This document shows positions 1 through 10,308 of a stretch of DNA of 64,000 nt, piece by piece. Position numbers and translations under genes: made by a program. Positions within the stretch are counted from its first letter, which is position 1, and every line of letters starts with the position of its first letter. The stretch spans positions 24,278,429 to 24,342,428 of the forward strand of contig OZ022349.1 in the NCBI GenBank assembly GCA_963989245.1, read 5' to 3'. The stretch is from Nansenia antarctica. Its lineage: Eukaryota > Chordata > Actinopteri > Argentiniformes > Microstomatidae. The notes beneath the pieces are model-generated. The model saw only the letters and a program-made list of their open reading frames with translations. It was not told where the DNA came from and made no database searches.

Positions 1-377
1 GGAGAAGTAAGAATATTAATTTCAGTTGGCCCACGGTTCGGTATGAAGCTCGGTTTTTGGGTCACGGTTCACGGTTCGTGTTTTTTTTATTTTTTAAATG
101 CTACTATTTATTTACAAACTTACTTTATTTTGCTTCTACTTATGGAACTTTAACATTTAGACACATTCCAGAATATGACTGGTAAATTGTATAATATAAA
201 TATATATAAACAAAACACTTTCAAATGTAAAAAAATTACATAAACACTTTCAAATGTGACGTGTTGTGGATTGGAACTACGGATCATAAGCTTTCAAATG
301 ATGTGTCATACATTGAAATCCGAAAAAAGATGAAGTTAGAGTCATTTGAATGTTGTTAGACGTCAGGCACATATAGG
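1..377. mobile_element. Fragment of the TAGGGGTGCAACGG hAT family
   Basis: The stretch begins with CAGTTGGCCCACGGTTCGGT-type sequence that is the reverse complement of the right end of the hAT at 16015-17071. The whole block recurs at about 39515-39740 with one internal deletion. No transposase coding is visible. The break at about 377 is where the duplicated Ig segment starts. Family membership is read from the matching ends; the element is incomplete because the window starts inside it. Confidence 0.6.
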
Positions 378-1633
378 GTTAAACATGGCGAACGGTCTGG
401 CGATGACTAGTATAGCTAGCGAGTGAGTACAGGTTAGCTGGCTTGACTTCACACCTAACTCATGTGAATAAAGGGTAGTGTTAAGCAATGCTAAACGTGT
501 ATCGCGATGCTGCAGGCTTGCTTACATGCAAGAAAAGAGAAAGCGAAGTCTGACAATCGATAATGATTGTGACAAGATAACGTATTTACTTAACACACAA
601 GCTAACAGCTGGCTGAACGCTAAGCTAGCCAGCCACCACCCCGGAGGGTTGTAACCTGCACACGTCGCTAGACACGTCTGATGGTGAACCTCACCTCGTT
701 AAAGAAATGTCACATTCAGTCGATGAAGGTCGGCGATATGTTTGGATTTCAATTCTTCATTGATTCGTTTTCCCCATCACGAGCTGTCATGACAATCAGC
801 TAGTTTGTTGTTATGGTGACGTCACGCGAATGGAGACGACGGAAGCCTGCGAGGTACCTTTCTAAGAAATGCGATTTGATTTCCCCCCCCCCGCCCCCCC
901 GGCTGATTTATCATTGATCTCTCTCCTTCAGCATGTCGTATGGTTGGGACTCTCACAGAAGATAGTCAGAAGTTAGACAGAGAAACCCTGTGTTATCTTT
1001 GGTTGTTTATACTGAGGTCACGTAGCCTGATAACATGAGATTGGTACTAATAGTGCATTCATGACCGAACTAGGAAACCCACATTTGTTAATAAACCCCA
1101 CATTATATTGCCCATTTGCAATGGTGAAATGGTTAATTGTCTGTCATACTCTAATCGGTAAACTAGCCACTAGGTATTTACATTGTCTATGAATGTTGCA
1201 CTACAGTAATAGTGTAACATCCTGTTGTTTTTGTGGAAATATCCACATGACCCTGTTTTCCATTGAGCCCCCATCTATCATGTCTTTGGAAAATTCCAAA
1301 AATGTTTTTCTGATAAAATAGCTATTATCAGCTGATGGCACCCTGCATCCCACTGCTGGCCGCCTCAGCTAAGCAGCGATTGGCCTGGGGAGCCAAACAG
1401 GCTACTTGGAGGTTACGTTGGAGGGCCAGTAGGGGGCACTATTTCACTAATCAAAGAGGACCCCACATGCCAGTGATATGAGACATTTCCATGCAACAGA
1501 ATGCTGTCTTTCGGGTGAGATGTTAGAAAATTAGTTTTTGTTCAAAACTCCCGACATCAAAACTCCCCATTTAGCTAACATACTATGGCCACCTAATCAT
1601 CCCAGCTTCCATTTGGCTCCAAGTCTTCATCAG
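378..1633. other. Non-coding flank of duplicated Ig segment (A)
   Basis: No supported gene. It contains a C-rich run near 882-900 and scattered stop codons in all frames. It is duplicated almost base for base at 57576-58837. A promoter for the Ig gene could lie here, but no TATA box or exon could be assigned with confidence. Confidence 0.5.
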
Positions 1634-2065
1634 GTCCTCTCTCCTCTCCTCTCCTCTCCTCTCCTCTCCTCTCCTCTCCTCTCCTCTCCTCTCCTCTCCT
1701 CTCCTCTCCTCTCCTCTCATCTCCTCTCCTCCCCTCCTCTCCTCCCCTCCTCTCCTCTCCTCTCCTCTTCTCTCCTCTCCTCTCCTCTCCTCCCCTCCTC
1801 TCCTCTCCTCTCCTCTCCTCTCCTCTCCTCTCCTCTCCTCTCCTCTCCTCTCCTCTCCTCCCCTCCTCTCCTCTCCTCTCCTCTCCTCCTCTCCTCTCCT
1901 CTCCTCTCCTCTCCTCTCCTCCTCTCCTCTCCTCTCCTCTCCTCCCCTCCCCTCCTCTCCTCTCCTCTCCTCTCCTCTCCTCTCCTCCCCTCCTCTCCTC
2001 TCCTCTCCTCTCCTCCCCTCCTCTCCTCTCCTCTCCTCTCCTCTCTTCTCTTCTCTTCTCTTTTC
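1634..2065 (+). repeat. CCTCT pentanucleotide satellite (copy A)
   Basis: About 430 bp of nearly pure CTCCT/CCTCT units, with CCCCTCCT interruptions. One strand is entirely pyrimidine and the other entirely purine. Long open frames through it on both strands (LLSSP- and RGEER-type peptides) are artefacts of a 5 bp repeat with no stop codon. It ends in TTCTGTACAG, about 120 bp upstream of the Ig V exon. Confidence 0.97.
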
Positions 2066-2195
2066 TGTACAGTACTGCTGTCTCTTGCATGCAGAGTGGA
2101 GGGGGAGTTTAATGGACTCACCAGTATAGGCTCCTTCCGGTTCATAGGCGAAAGTGAAAGTACACTCCCCTCCCCATGTTTCCCTTCACCAACAG

Positions 2196-2328
2196 AGTTT
2201 AAACTCACCACTAAAGACCGTGTGGAGGCTGATAGAGGTGATGATGTCACCATCCCATGTCACCTCTTCCCTAAGACCAGTGCTGTTGCCATGACAATTA
2301 GGTGGTTTAGGACAACAGAGTGTATTTA
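2196..2328 (+). pseudogene. Ig V-set exon, first half only (copy A)
   Basis: The exon opens after the acceptor CACCAACAG in phase 1, as is usual for Ig exons. It encodes the A-C strands of a V-set domain: the first cysteine in VTIPCHLFP and the tryptophan in IRWFRTTEC are both visible. It resembles fish butyrophilin/B7-like V domains, and the fuller copy is at 59278-60723. In this copy the reading frame runs into the first 9 bp of a Tc1-like terminal repeat and then into unrelated sequence, so the second cysteine and the rest of the domain are gone. The downstream exons seen in copy B are missing. It is a gene fragment, not a functional gene. Confidence 0.85.
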
Positions 2329-2337
2329 CAGTGGGGG
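2329..2337 (+). mobile_element. 9 bp stub of Tc1-like terminal repeat at a deletion edge
   Basis: CAGTGGGGG follows the Ig codons at exactly the point where copy B has the 1.1 kb element at 59411-60527. The next base already belongs to sequence that lies near 62370 in copy B. The stub shows that the element was present before about 3 kb was lost from copy A. Confidence 0.8.
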
Positions 2338-3018
2338 TATCACGATGGACGATGGAGTCACCAGGCAACATCTTGAATTTCCAACTCCATTGACACCAAG
2401 CAGACCAAAACACTGGTGAGGGATAGGGGAGAGGTTTTAGGGTTAACATGACATTAGGATAGGTAGAATCAAGACCTTTTATAATCTTGAAAAAACAAAA
2501 AGATGACAATGCCCTAATTGAGGTCTTTTGTACCAGACATGTGACAGGGGCTGGAGAAAGGTGTACCAAGTCAACAACCGTGAATTTGTGCAAATCAATA
2601 TAACAGTTTTAGGATCACCAAATACTTATAATTTGTCAGCGAACTCAGCTAGTTTTCGATTTGCAGTATCACTGCTTTGTAGTGGGTGGGTGTTGGTAAT
2701 AATCTTTCCTAATCTGCCAACTTGGGGGACAAAACTCCTGTCACATGTAATTTTCTAGAAAGTTACTGGTGTTACTTGCTGCAGGATCCACAATCACTAA
2801 CGTCTATGGTATTAGTTTAACTATACCTAAACTATTAGTTTGTCATTAAGGGAACCATGAATTTTGAGGTATACCAGGAGATTTTTTAACAGAACTTCAA
2901 GCCATCAGTCAAGGAGCTAAAGCTGGGCTGAAAATGGGTCTTTCAACAAGACAACGACCCAAAGCATTCAAACAAATCTACCACATAATGGCTCAGGATA
3001 TATCACATACTTTCAAGC
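2338..3018 (+). other. Sequence 3' of the Ig gene, with possible exon remnant
   Basis: It matches 62370-63010. At 2537, after TTTTGTACCAG, a short open stretch reads TCDRGWRKVYQVNNREF and then VQINITVLG, which resembles the last strand of an Ig V domain. In copy B an extra AT (ACATATGTG) shifts this stretch. It may be a relic of a second Ig exon. No complete gene is visible. Confidence 0.35.
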
Positions 3019-3035
3019 AGAACTGTATATAGACT

Positions 3036-3650
3036 GTATATAGTGGTTACCTAGGTGATGCTGTGTATACCCCGGGGTGTCTAATCTAGTGTATACAGAC
3101 ATTAGTTACCTATGTGATGCCTGTATACCCCGGAGTGTCTAAATTAGTGTATATAGACAGTGGTTACCTAGGTGATGCTGTGTATACCCCGGAGTGTCTA
3201 AATTAGTGTATATAGACAGTAATTACCTAGGTGATGCTGTGTATACCCCGGAGTGTCTAAATTAGTGTATATAGACAGTAATTACCTATGTGATGCCTGT
3301 ATACCCCGGAGTGTCTAACCTAGTGTATATAGACAGTGGTTACCTAGGTGATGTGTATACCCCCGGGTGTCTAACCTAGTGTATATAGACAGTGGTTACC
3401 TAGGTGATGCCTGTATACCCCGGGGTGTCTAACCTAGTGTTGTATTTTGACAGTGGTTACCTAGGTGATGCCTGTATATCCCGGGTCTCTAATCTAGTGT
3501 ATATAGACAGTAATTACCTAGGTGATGTATATACCCCGGGTGTCTAACCTAGTGTATATAGACAGTGGTTACCTAGGTGATGTGTATACCCCGGGGTGTC
3601 TAACCTAGTGTATATAGACAGTAGTTACCTAAGTGATGTGTATACCCTGG
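3036..3650 (+). repeat. Minisatellite, about 57-59 bp unit, about 11 copies
   Basis: Units have the form ATAGACAGTGGTTACCTAGG, then TGATGCTGTGTATACCCCGG, then GGTGTCTAACCTAGTGT. They vary at AGTGG/AGTAATT, CCGGGG/CCGGAG and CTAACC/CTAAAT. The paralogous array at 63030-63390 has about six. No open frame is maintained. Confidence 0.95.
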
Positions 3651-3975
3651 GGTGCAGTATTTCCCCTACCATTGCCTTGCCGCCCCCCCAACGGAACCCC
3701 CCGCCCCCCCAAGAAAGAGGAATTATTACGGTGTAGGTACCGGATTTTCCCACCCTACCAGATTTTCCCACTTTTCCGGTTCCGGTCCTAGGTTCTGCCC
3801 CTTCCGGCCATAGGTAGCGCTATGATTCGCTGACGACGATGACTTACGATCACATGATGACCGCCATTTTTACCCATCAGTAATTTTGGCTGTTTATAGA
3901 TCTAATCTCTGTAGCTACCTTAAGATACATGGATGTTGCGCGCGGATGTTGCGCGCGACAGAGAGAGACAGAGTT
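3651..3975. mobile_element. Block present only in copy A, probable hAT-type fragment
   Basis: It starts with CAGTATTTCCCCTACCATTG, a sequence of the kind found at ends of fish hAT elements, followed by C-rich runs and repeated GATTTTCCCAC motifs. Copy B jumps straight from its minisatellite to AGGTGATCAAAAC, which follows this block in copy A. That sequence shares AGGTGAT with the minisatellite unit, so loss from copy B through short homology is as likely as gain in copy A. Confidence 0.4.
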
Positions 3976-4913
3976 ATAGCAGGTGATCAAAACTCAAAAA
4001 ATCATATTGATTATTGAAATATAGCTTATATCAATACTGAGGTGCAGCCAAAACAGATTTAGGCCTACTCAACAGCCAGAGAATAGCACAATTCCACACA
4101 AACCCAAAACACAACGACAGAGAGGGAGACTGCTGAAATAGGCTAGTCGGCACTAGAACAATTTAAGATATTTTACAATTGAGGCTATACTCGTGAGTAA
4201 ATAATATCTGACTCACCAGTAATGTTAAAGGGTCTTTTTCCTGCTCTTCCTGGAGGCAAAGTCATCGACTGCGTTAAATGCACACCATATTCTGATTCCG
4301 GTCAATATTCGTGTTAATGGTTAATTTGGGTGTCTTCTTTAACAACTCCAGTTTCCTCTCTTGTTTTTGTTGCTGACATTTCCTTTTTTGGGCGCCGCTT
4401 TCGTATTTTCTTTGAGCACTGGACATTTTTGTAGGCTGTGTTCGACTCTGCTAGACAAATTAGCTAGGTAACACTATGCAATACACTTGACTACACAGGA
4501 ATTATGGGAACGGAAAACAGCTACAGACAAACAGAAAGGACAAAAGACCAAGTGATCGTATACTATATTATTCAATCACATTAATTCAAATGTACAGGCC
4601 CATTGGGTTATTCCGGGCCTGTACATAATATCAATGCTGTTTTCAATTCAAGAAATAAAACTGATACTTTTTGCAAGACTGACTTTGTCAAATAATCAAC
4701 AATCTACATAACTTTTCAGAGCCTTCTTTTAGTATGAGCGCGTCCATGCTTCTAGCATTACTAGCTAGCCGGAAATCAAGTTTCCACGCTCATACGGTCT
4801 CCGATGTATCAGAGGTAGATCAACGCGTGAGAAATAAGGTTTGGTTTTGGGCTCTGTGTCTGTGCCAATGCGTTATGCGCAAGTTACTGTCACATAGTTG
4901 TAGCCAAGGCATA
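3976..4913. other. Non-coding; duplicated up to 4578
   Basis: 3976-4578 matches 63385-64000. The remainder to 4913 is AT-rich single sequence. Part of it (4620-4700) is similar to 48395-48480, so it is a dispersed repeat. No gene is supported. Confidence 0.5.
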
Positions 4914-5296
4914 TACAGTACAGGCCAAAAGTTTGGACACACCTTCTCATTCAATGTGTTTCCTTTATTTTCATGACTATTTACATTGTAGATTCTCACT
5001 GAAGGCATCAAAACTATGAATGAACACATGTGGAATGATGTACTTAACAAAAAAGTGTGAAATAACTAAATATGTCTTATATTTTAGATTCCTCAAAGTA
5101 GCCACCCTTTGCTTTTTTGTTGTTAATAAAATATGTTATTGTTGTTGTTAATAAAATATATAATAATAATATTATATATATATATATAATAACATTTGAT
5201 GCCTTCAGTGAGAATCTACAATGTACCAAATAGTCATGAAAATAAAGGAAACGCATTGAATGAGAAGGTGTGTCCAAACTTTTGGCCTGTACTGTA
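4914..5296. mobile_element. Tc1/mariner-like MITE
   Basis: Both ends carry inverted repeats of roughly 95 bp beginning CAGTACAGGCCAAAAGTTTG and running to the sequence GATTCTCACTGAAGGCATCA. The element is flanked by TA (4914-4915 and 5295-5296), the Tc1/mariner target duplication. The 190 bp core is AT-rich and holds no transposase, so movement would need an enzyme supplied elsewhere. Confidence 0.9.
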
Positions 5297-5397
5297 TGTA
5301 GGCTATATAGGCTATTATATATCATTTATATACCTAATACCAACATCAAAATAGATTGTATGCTTCTACAAATCATATTACACCAGCCAATAGACTC

Positions 5398-5479
5398 CGT
5401 CGCAACTTGGAATAAATCCGTCGCAACTTGGAATAAATTGACGGAAATCCGTCGTAGCGACAGAGAACTTTAATCCCTG
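5398..5479 (+). mobile_element. End fragment of the CAGGGATTAAAG element family
   Basis: GACGGAAATCCGTCGTAGCG followed by ACAGAGAACTTTAATCCCTG matches the right end of the element at 47742-49481. A preceding ATCCGTCGCAACTTGGAATA unit is tandemly repeated. Only the end is present here. Confidence 0.7.
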
Positions 5480-5721
5480 CTGTCTCCTCTATTTGACTAC
5501 CTGGGGCAGAATCTTAGTGTTCCAATGTTCACAATGTATATTTAACATATACACTGTATACATACTGTACATACATAAATACATACATACCGGTACACAA
5601 ATAATCTAGAAACCCCAAACACTGCGTCTGAGATCTTAAAGAGATGTTGCTTTTGCCCACCATGCGGCAGCCATTCAAGCGCTGATGTTTGTGATTATAG
5701 TTATTGCACTTAGACACGTGC

Positions 5722-5788
5722 TGACCTCATGGTTTGACCTCATGGTTTGACCTCATGGTTTGACCTCAAGGTTTGACCTCATGGTTTG
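5722..5788 (+). repeat. Short tandem repeat, 13-14 bp unit, five copies
   Basis: TGACCTCATGGTT(T) is repeated five times; the fourth unit has CAAGG in place of CATGG. No gene context. Confidence 0.9.
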
Positions 5789-6104
5789 CACATTGGGTCT
5801 GGCTGTGAGCCCAATTCATACCGTAGTAAACTGCATCGCCTTTTAACATTGACCATTTCCCCTCTGAGAGGAAATCCCAACCCTGCCTATTTTCCACCTC
5901 ACTGTGAGTTATTGAATTCCACTGGCTGGTTTGACCAAGTAGCACATATTCTAAGTAATGCCCTGAGGCTGCTGGCCCAATAACAATAACACTAGTTCCT
6001 GTCCTGGGTGGAAATGGCTCTGGAATCAATCACCCAGAAGTGCACTTCTACTCTCAGGTATAATCTACCTCCTCCCCCAGTCAGCTCACTCTCTCTAATG
6101 GTTC

Positions 6105-6130
6105 AGAGACAGACAGACAGACAGACAGAC

Positions 6131-6165
<35 letters not shown>

Positions 6166-6170
6166 CAGAC

Positions 6171-6230
<60 letters not shown>

Positions 6231-6270
6231 AGAGGGGGGGGACAGAAACACACACAGAGAGACAGAGAGA
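6105..6270 (+). repeat. (CAGA)n/(GA)n microsatellite
   Basis: AGACAGACAGAC tracts grade into pure GA, then a G run, then CACA/GAGA mixtures. All peptides through it are low complexity. Confidence 0.95.
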
Positions 6271-7064
6271 GCGTTTACATTTTACAACCACCTAAAAGAA
6301 AGTCACCCTGACACGCTCCACAACAAAGCCCTTACTCACAGAGAGACTCTAGGGAGATGCCCCCTCAGCCAGCTAGTTCTGGAACTCTCACAGTCACAAG
6401 CAGAGCCACCTATTAGACTAAACCAAATTATAAGAAAACAAAAAGAAAATTACCTGACACATTGGCAAGAATCAACCAAAAACCAGTGCAAATTGGAATG
6501 CTATTTGGCCCTAAACAGAAAATACACAGTGGCGGAATACCTGAGTACTGTGACAGACCCAAAGCTAAGGAAATCCTTGACTATGTACAGACTCAGTGAA
6601 CACAACCTGGCCATCGAGAAAGGCCGCCACAGGCAGACCTGGCTCCCCAGACCAGACAGACTGTGCACCCACTGCACACAAAACCAGGTGGAAACAGAGC
6701 TGCACTTCTTAACTACCTGCCAGCTGTACTGGGACATCAGGGACACATACTTCCCACTCATCACCAACATCCAGGGAGACTTTGAGGACTTGACCAATGT
6801 CGAAAGGCTACCATATCTGCTGGGTGAGGTACAGCAATGTGCAAAGATTTGTTAGCTGCTGTGATAGAAAAAGGACATCAAATGGGCTAAAACCACCGTT
6901 AACACCGTATAACAGTATGTAATCTATTTATTTATTCTAGTATGTAAATATTACATTATTTTTGTTTTAGTTTTTTATCTTCACACTTCACATCCTTTGG
7001 CAATGTAAATGTATGTTTCCCATGCCAATAAAGCCCTTTGAAATTGAATTTGAATTGAATTGAA
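6271..7064 (+). mobile_element. LINE 3' end with C-terminal zinc-knuckle coding
   Basis: An open frame ending at 6855 encodes the C-terminal tail of a non-LTR retrotransposon polyprotein, including CTHCTQNQVETELHFLTTC, a CxxC...HxxxxC knuckle typical of the region after the reverse transcriptase. The frame is open back to the microsatellite at about 6271, so the copy is 5'-truncated there. The 3' UTR ends with ACATTTTTGTTTTAG-like sequence, CCAATAAAGCCCTTTGAAAT and a short GAATT-type tail. Another GA repeat follows directly. The family is not named; it resembles fish LINEs whose tails end in AATAAAGCC. Confidence 0.7.
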
Positions 7065-7072
7065 ATGGAATT

Positions 7073-7083
7073 GAGAGACAGAG

Positions 7084-7156
<73 letters not shown>

Positions 7157-7300
7157 GAGAAGGGGGGGGACAGACACACACACACACAGAGACAGAGAGA
7201 GAGAGACAGACAGACAGAAAAAGCTAAAGGAAAGAGGGGGGAGACACATACACAGAGAGAGGGACAGAGACAGAAACACACAGAGACACAGAGAGATTGA
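7073..7300 (+). repeat. (GA)n microsatellite with CACA/GACA islands
   Basis: A purine-only core of about 90 bp (GAGA), a G8 run, then mixed ACAC and AGAC repeats. It directly abuts the LINE tail, as often happens when LINE tails seed microsatellites. No coding is supported. Confidence 0.95.
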
Positions 7301-8286
7301 GGAATGTTAAGGAATGTACAAAAAAGAAGAAGAAAAAAGAAATGGAACAAAAAATTTAAAAACGAGTCCATTCAGCTGATTCCAAATAGCTGAAGTGGGA
7401 CAGTTGAGGAGACCTGGACTAGAAGGTCAAAGAGGAGACACTCAGACCAACAGGACAGGTAAACAGTGTGTGTGTGTCTCTGACAGTGACCATGGCAACA
7501 GAGAGGACAGGGCCCTTGCGCGACGAGGCGTCCGTACACCACTCTGACCCCACAACATCCTGCCCGTTGCCACGGAGACGCGTTCCCTTCCATTCCCTCC
7601 GTTTTCCCTCCTTCGGTTTCCTGTTGTCAGTGGAGAAGTCTCACACACACACACACACACACATTATGGGCACGCACACAAACACACACACACACATATG
7701 GGCACATACACACAGTCACATGTTGGCACACATTCACACACACACGCACACACACACACACGCACACGCACACGCACACCCCCCCACTACACACCAAGCA
7801 TTGACCCCAGCAGGGTGGAGGGGGGCAGCTTCCTTCCCGGGGGAGCCTAGGGGGGGGTGGTGGTGAAGGGGCCCTCCGTGTTTAGAGAAAACACAGGCGT
7901 GTCCCGGACATTCTCTCGCTGCCACTCCAGGGCCACGGAGGGGTCGGAGGGAGGCCGGGACAACACACGCTACACGCTACAGGATACGGACGGATACCTC
8001 GACCACTCTATCATCTGCTCCTCCCTTTCCCCTCCTGTGTTTATTTTTGAGTGTGTGCGTGTGTGCGCGTTTGTGTGTGAGTGTGTGTGACTTCCCAATG
8101 GGAGTGGCCGTGTCTTTGGCTGGAGGCTTCAGGTCTGAAAGATAGATGGTTGATGGGAGTTTTTCTCGCTGTCTCTCTCTCTCTCTCTCCCTCTCCCTCT
8201 GTCTGTCTCTCTCTCTCTGTCTCTCTCTCTCCCATCTCTCCTCTCTCTCTGTCTCTCTGTCTCTCTCTCTCTGTCTCTCTCTCTCT

Positions 8287-8323
<37 letters not shown>

Positions 8324-9043
8324 GCTCTCTCTCTCTCACTCGACGCATCGGGGTTCTTCTTTACGAGCGGGTTAGGATGTTCATCAGGGTGCAGCATCAC
8401 GATTCAATAAAACGCACGATCGCACCAGAGAGCGCTGGTAAATCTTATCCGCTGGCACGGTACGGTCTCTTGGATGTGTTTTCCTGGGTTTCTAGGCTCG
8501 TTCTTCCAACGAGGGGATTGGGAGAGAGACTCCGAGGCGTCAGTGTGGTGTGTACACTAGCGCGGTACATCACTTTCTGATGAACGGGACAATAAGAAAG
8601 CGTAGACAACGTACTGTACACACACGTCTGAGAACACCCGCGGTACTGTACAAACCCAAACGCCCTCTAGCCCTGTCTCTCCGGTTAATCAAACACATGT
8701 GCGACCTGCCAGAACATTCTAATCTAGAACATTCCAGGATGCGGCCGCAAGATTCGGGCCTGGGTTCCGCCCTCCCCCCCCGTGCACGCGCGCTGCGTAT
8801 GACATTCCCACGAGATGCAGGTTATAACGGGGGCTCGGGGGGGGGGGGGGGTTGGGCCTGGCTCCAACACTCGTTCCCTCCGAGTCGAGGATTGTCATCG
8901 AGTGCGGTTGACAAGGTTTTCGGTTTCGTTTCTTGTGTTTGGTTCCCCCCCCCCCCCCTTTTTATTTTTTTCCTCCTCCTCGTCCGCTAATCTGTCCAGT
9001 ATGTCTGATAGGGGGATGTGGTCGCGCGGTCGCGTCAACTTCT
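7301..9043. other. CpG-rich stretch with microsatellites, no assigned gene
   Basis: This is the one long stretch on the left side that does not look like transposon. It includes (CA)n at about 7641-7790, (CT)n at about 8171-8335, GC-rich blocks near 7500-7640, 7790-7960 and 8740-8900, a NotI-type GCGGCCGC at 8741, and G or C homopolymers (8828-8842, 8946-8960). CpG content is visibly higher than in the neighbouring DNA, as in a promoter or first exon of a vertebrate gene, but no exon or start site could be fixed. The Ty3/Gypsy LTR begins at 9044. Confidence 0.4.
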
Positions 9044-10156
9044 TGTTACACCCACCATATAGGTCCCTAGCATAAGAATGACAGTTGAGAATGTACTTTA
9101 AATAGAAAATAGTTTTATTACATTAGTTCACAATCCAGGCCCACATTGACCTCTCTCCAAAGAACCTCAGTTATTGTTACCAGGGCAGGTGTTATATTCA
9201 CTGCACACCATAGGCTACACACTGTAGAAAAGGGTTGTTCACTGCACACGCCCGTAGGGAAATACTTTGACACTCTGGGTGAACAAGTTTACACACGTGA
9301 TAGGATTCACTGCAATCATCTATAAATATAGCACACTCAAACCTGCCCTGATGGTCGAACTGGGATTAACCCGGTGAAGTGGCAATGGTGGGGGAAAAGC
9401 GGATTTAAATAACAAATAAACAAACAAACAAACAAACAAACAAAAAAGAAAAACTAGTCCGCCCGCTACCGGCACACTTGCCCAGGCGGACTAGATAAGA
9501 ACATAAACTTTAACCAAACAAAACGTCTCACGGCAAGAGCAGCTGGCCGCACTGATGCTCTGGAGGAAACACAAATGAACAATCTTAAAACACTATTACC
9601 GACATATTAAAATACATGGTACGTTGATGGCAGCGTCCTACCAGCGACTACCAATAATTAATAATTTAAGAATTTTGCCATTTAGCAGACGCTTTTAATC
9701 CAAAGCGATTTACAATTACGAATTACAGGGACATTCCCCCTGGAGTAACTGAGGGCTAAGTGCCTTACTCAAAGGCACACTAGTAGTGGTGTGGTTTCAG
9801 GCGGGATTTGAACTCACAACCTTCCGATCACAAGTCCAACTCACTAGAGTCTAGTGACTAGACCACCACTACCCACTACCAGCCGCCTTCAACCCAGCAG
9901 GGAATTAGGTGACCTGTAATACATCACACCATCAATATTACATACAATCAAAGAAATAATATAAAACGCTACGCACAGAAAATAGCCATAGGCTGCGGCC
10001 TACCTCTTGATCTCTGCCTGTCAGCATGGAGTAAGGTGTGCAACTACCTTACCTCCGACGTGATCACACGGCTGCGCTCTGGCGTTCCCCCTAAGGTGAG
10101 CCCTAAGTGCTTTCCTTTGGGCACCTCCCCTTTTCCTATTGGCGCCACCCGCCACA
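9044..10156 (-). mobile_element. 3' LTR of the Ty3/Gypsy element
   Basis: Read on the minus strand it starts TGTGGCGGGTGGCGCC and ends GGGTGTAACA, the TG...CA form of an LTR, about 1.1 kb long. It is preceded by a purine tract (GGAGGGGGAGATA, about 10157-10170), the usual plus-strand primer site, and it contains an AATAAA signal at about 9113-9118. A SINE sits inside it. The matching 5' LTR is absent because the element is truncated near 15530, so the ends cannot be checked against a second copy. Confidence 0.7.
9673..9875 (-). mobile_element. tRNA-derived SINE, copy 1 (inside LTR)
   Basis: On the minus strand the head carries a box-A-like GTCTAGTGG region and a box B, GGTTGTGAGTTCAAATCCCG. 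The tail ends in TGTAAATCGCTTTGGAT and GCGTCTGCTAAATGGCAAAA. The same sequence recurs at 24662 and 26571. Compared with those two, this copy has an altered box A region (CACTAGAGTCTAGTGACTAG). This is a SINE of V-SINE-like layout and not a tRNA gene, because no cloverleaf is preserved. Confidence 0.85.
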
Positions 10157-10308
10157 TATCTCCCCCTCCAAATGAATCGGCGCCCCGACGATGTACTGAT
10201 TCAAAAATACAGTGGGGAAAACTCATTATCACATTATCTGATCCATCAACATCCGGGGTTACGGATTTTGGAAGTCGAAAAAGATTATTGTGTTTGCCTG
10301 CAGTAATT

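Larger units (their letters stand above)
378..4578 (+). repeat. Segmental duplication, left copy (A)
   Basis: This block matches 57576-64000 in the same orientation over its length, with near identity in the single-copy stretches (for example 378-1330 against 57576-58510). Differences are mostly indels: a shorter CCTCT tract in copy B, a 3 kb stretch present only in B (59418 to about 62370), more minisatellite units in A, and a 325 bp block (3651-3975) present only in A. The right boundary is not seen because copy B runs off the window. The order within the block is: non-coding flank, CCTCT tract, Ig exon, minisatellite, non-coding flank. Confidence 0.93.

Noticed and set aside
1538..2419. 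293-codon open frame running through the CCTCT tract into the Ig exon, and its antisense frames
   Set aside because: A 5 bp repeat without stop codons keeps every frame open; only the Ig part (2196-2328) is real coding.
3036..3650. CRISPR-like regular repeats
   Set aside because: Units are continuous tandem repeats without unique spacers, in vertebrate DNA; it is a minisatellite.
7468..7866. Frames rich in HTHTHT near the (CA)n tract
   Set aside because: Dinucleotide repeat translation; no conserved flanks.
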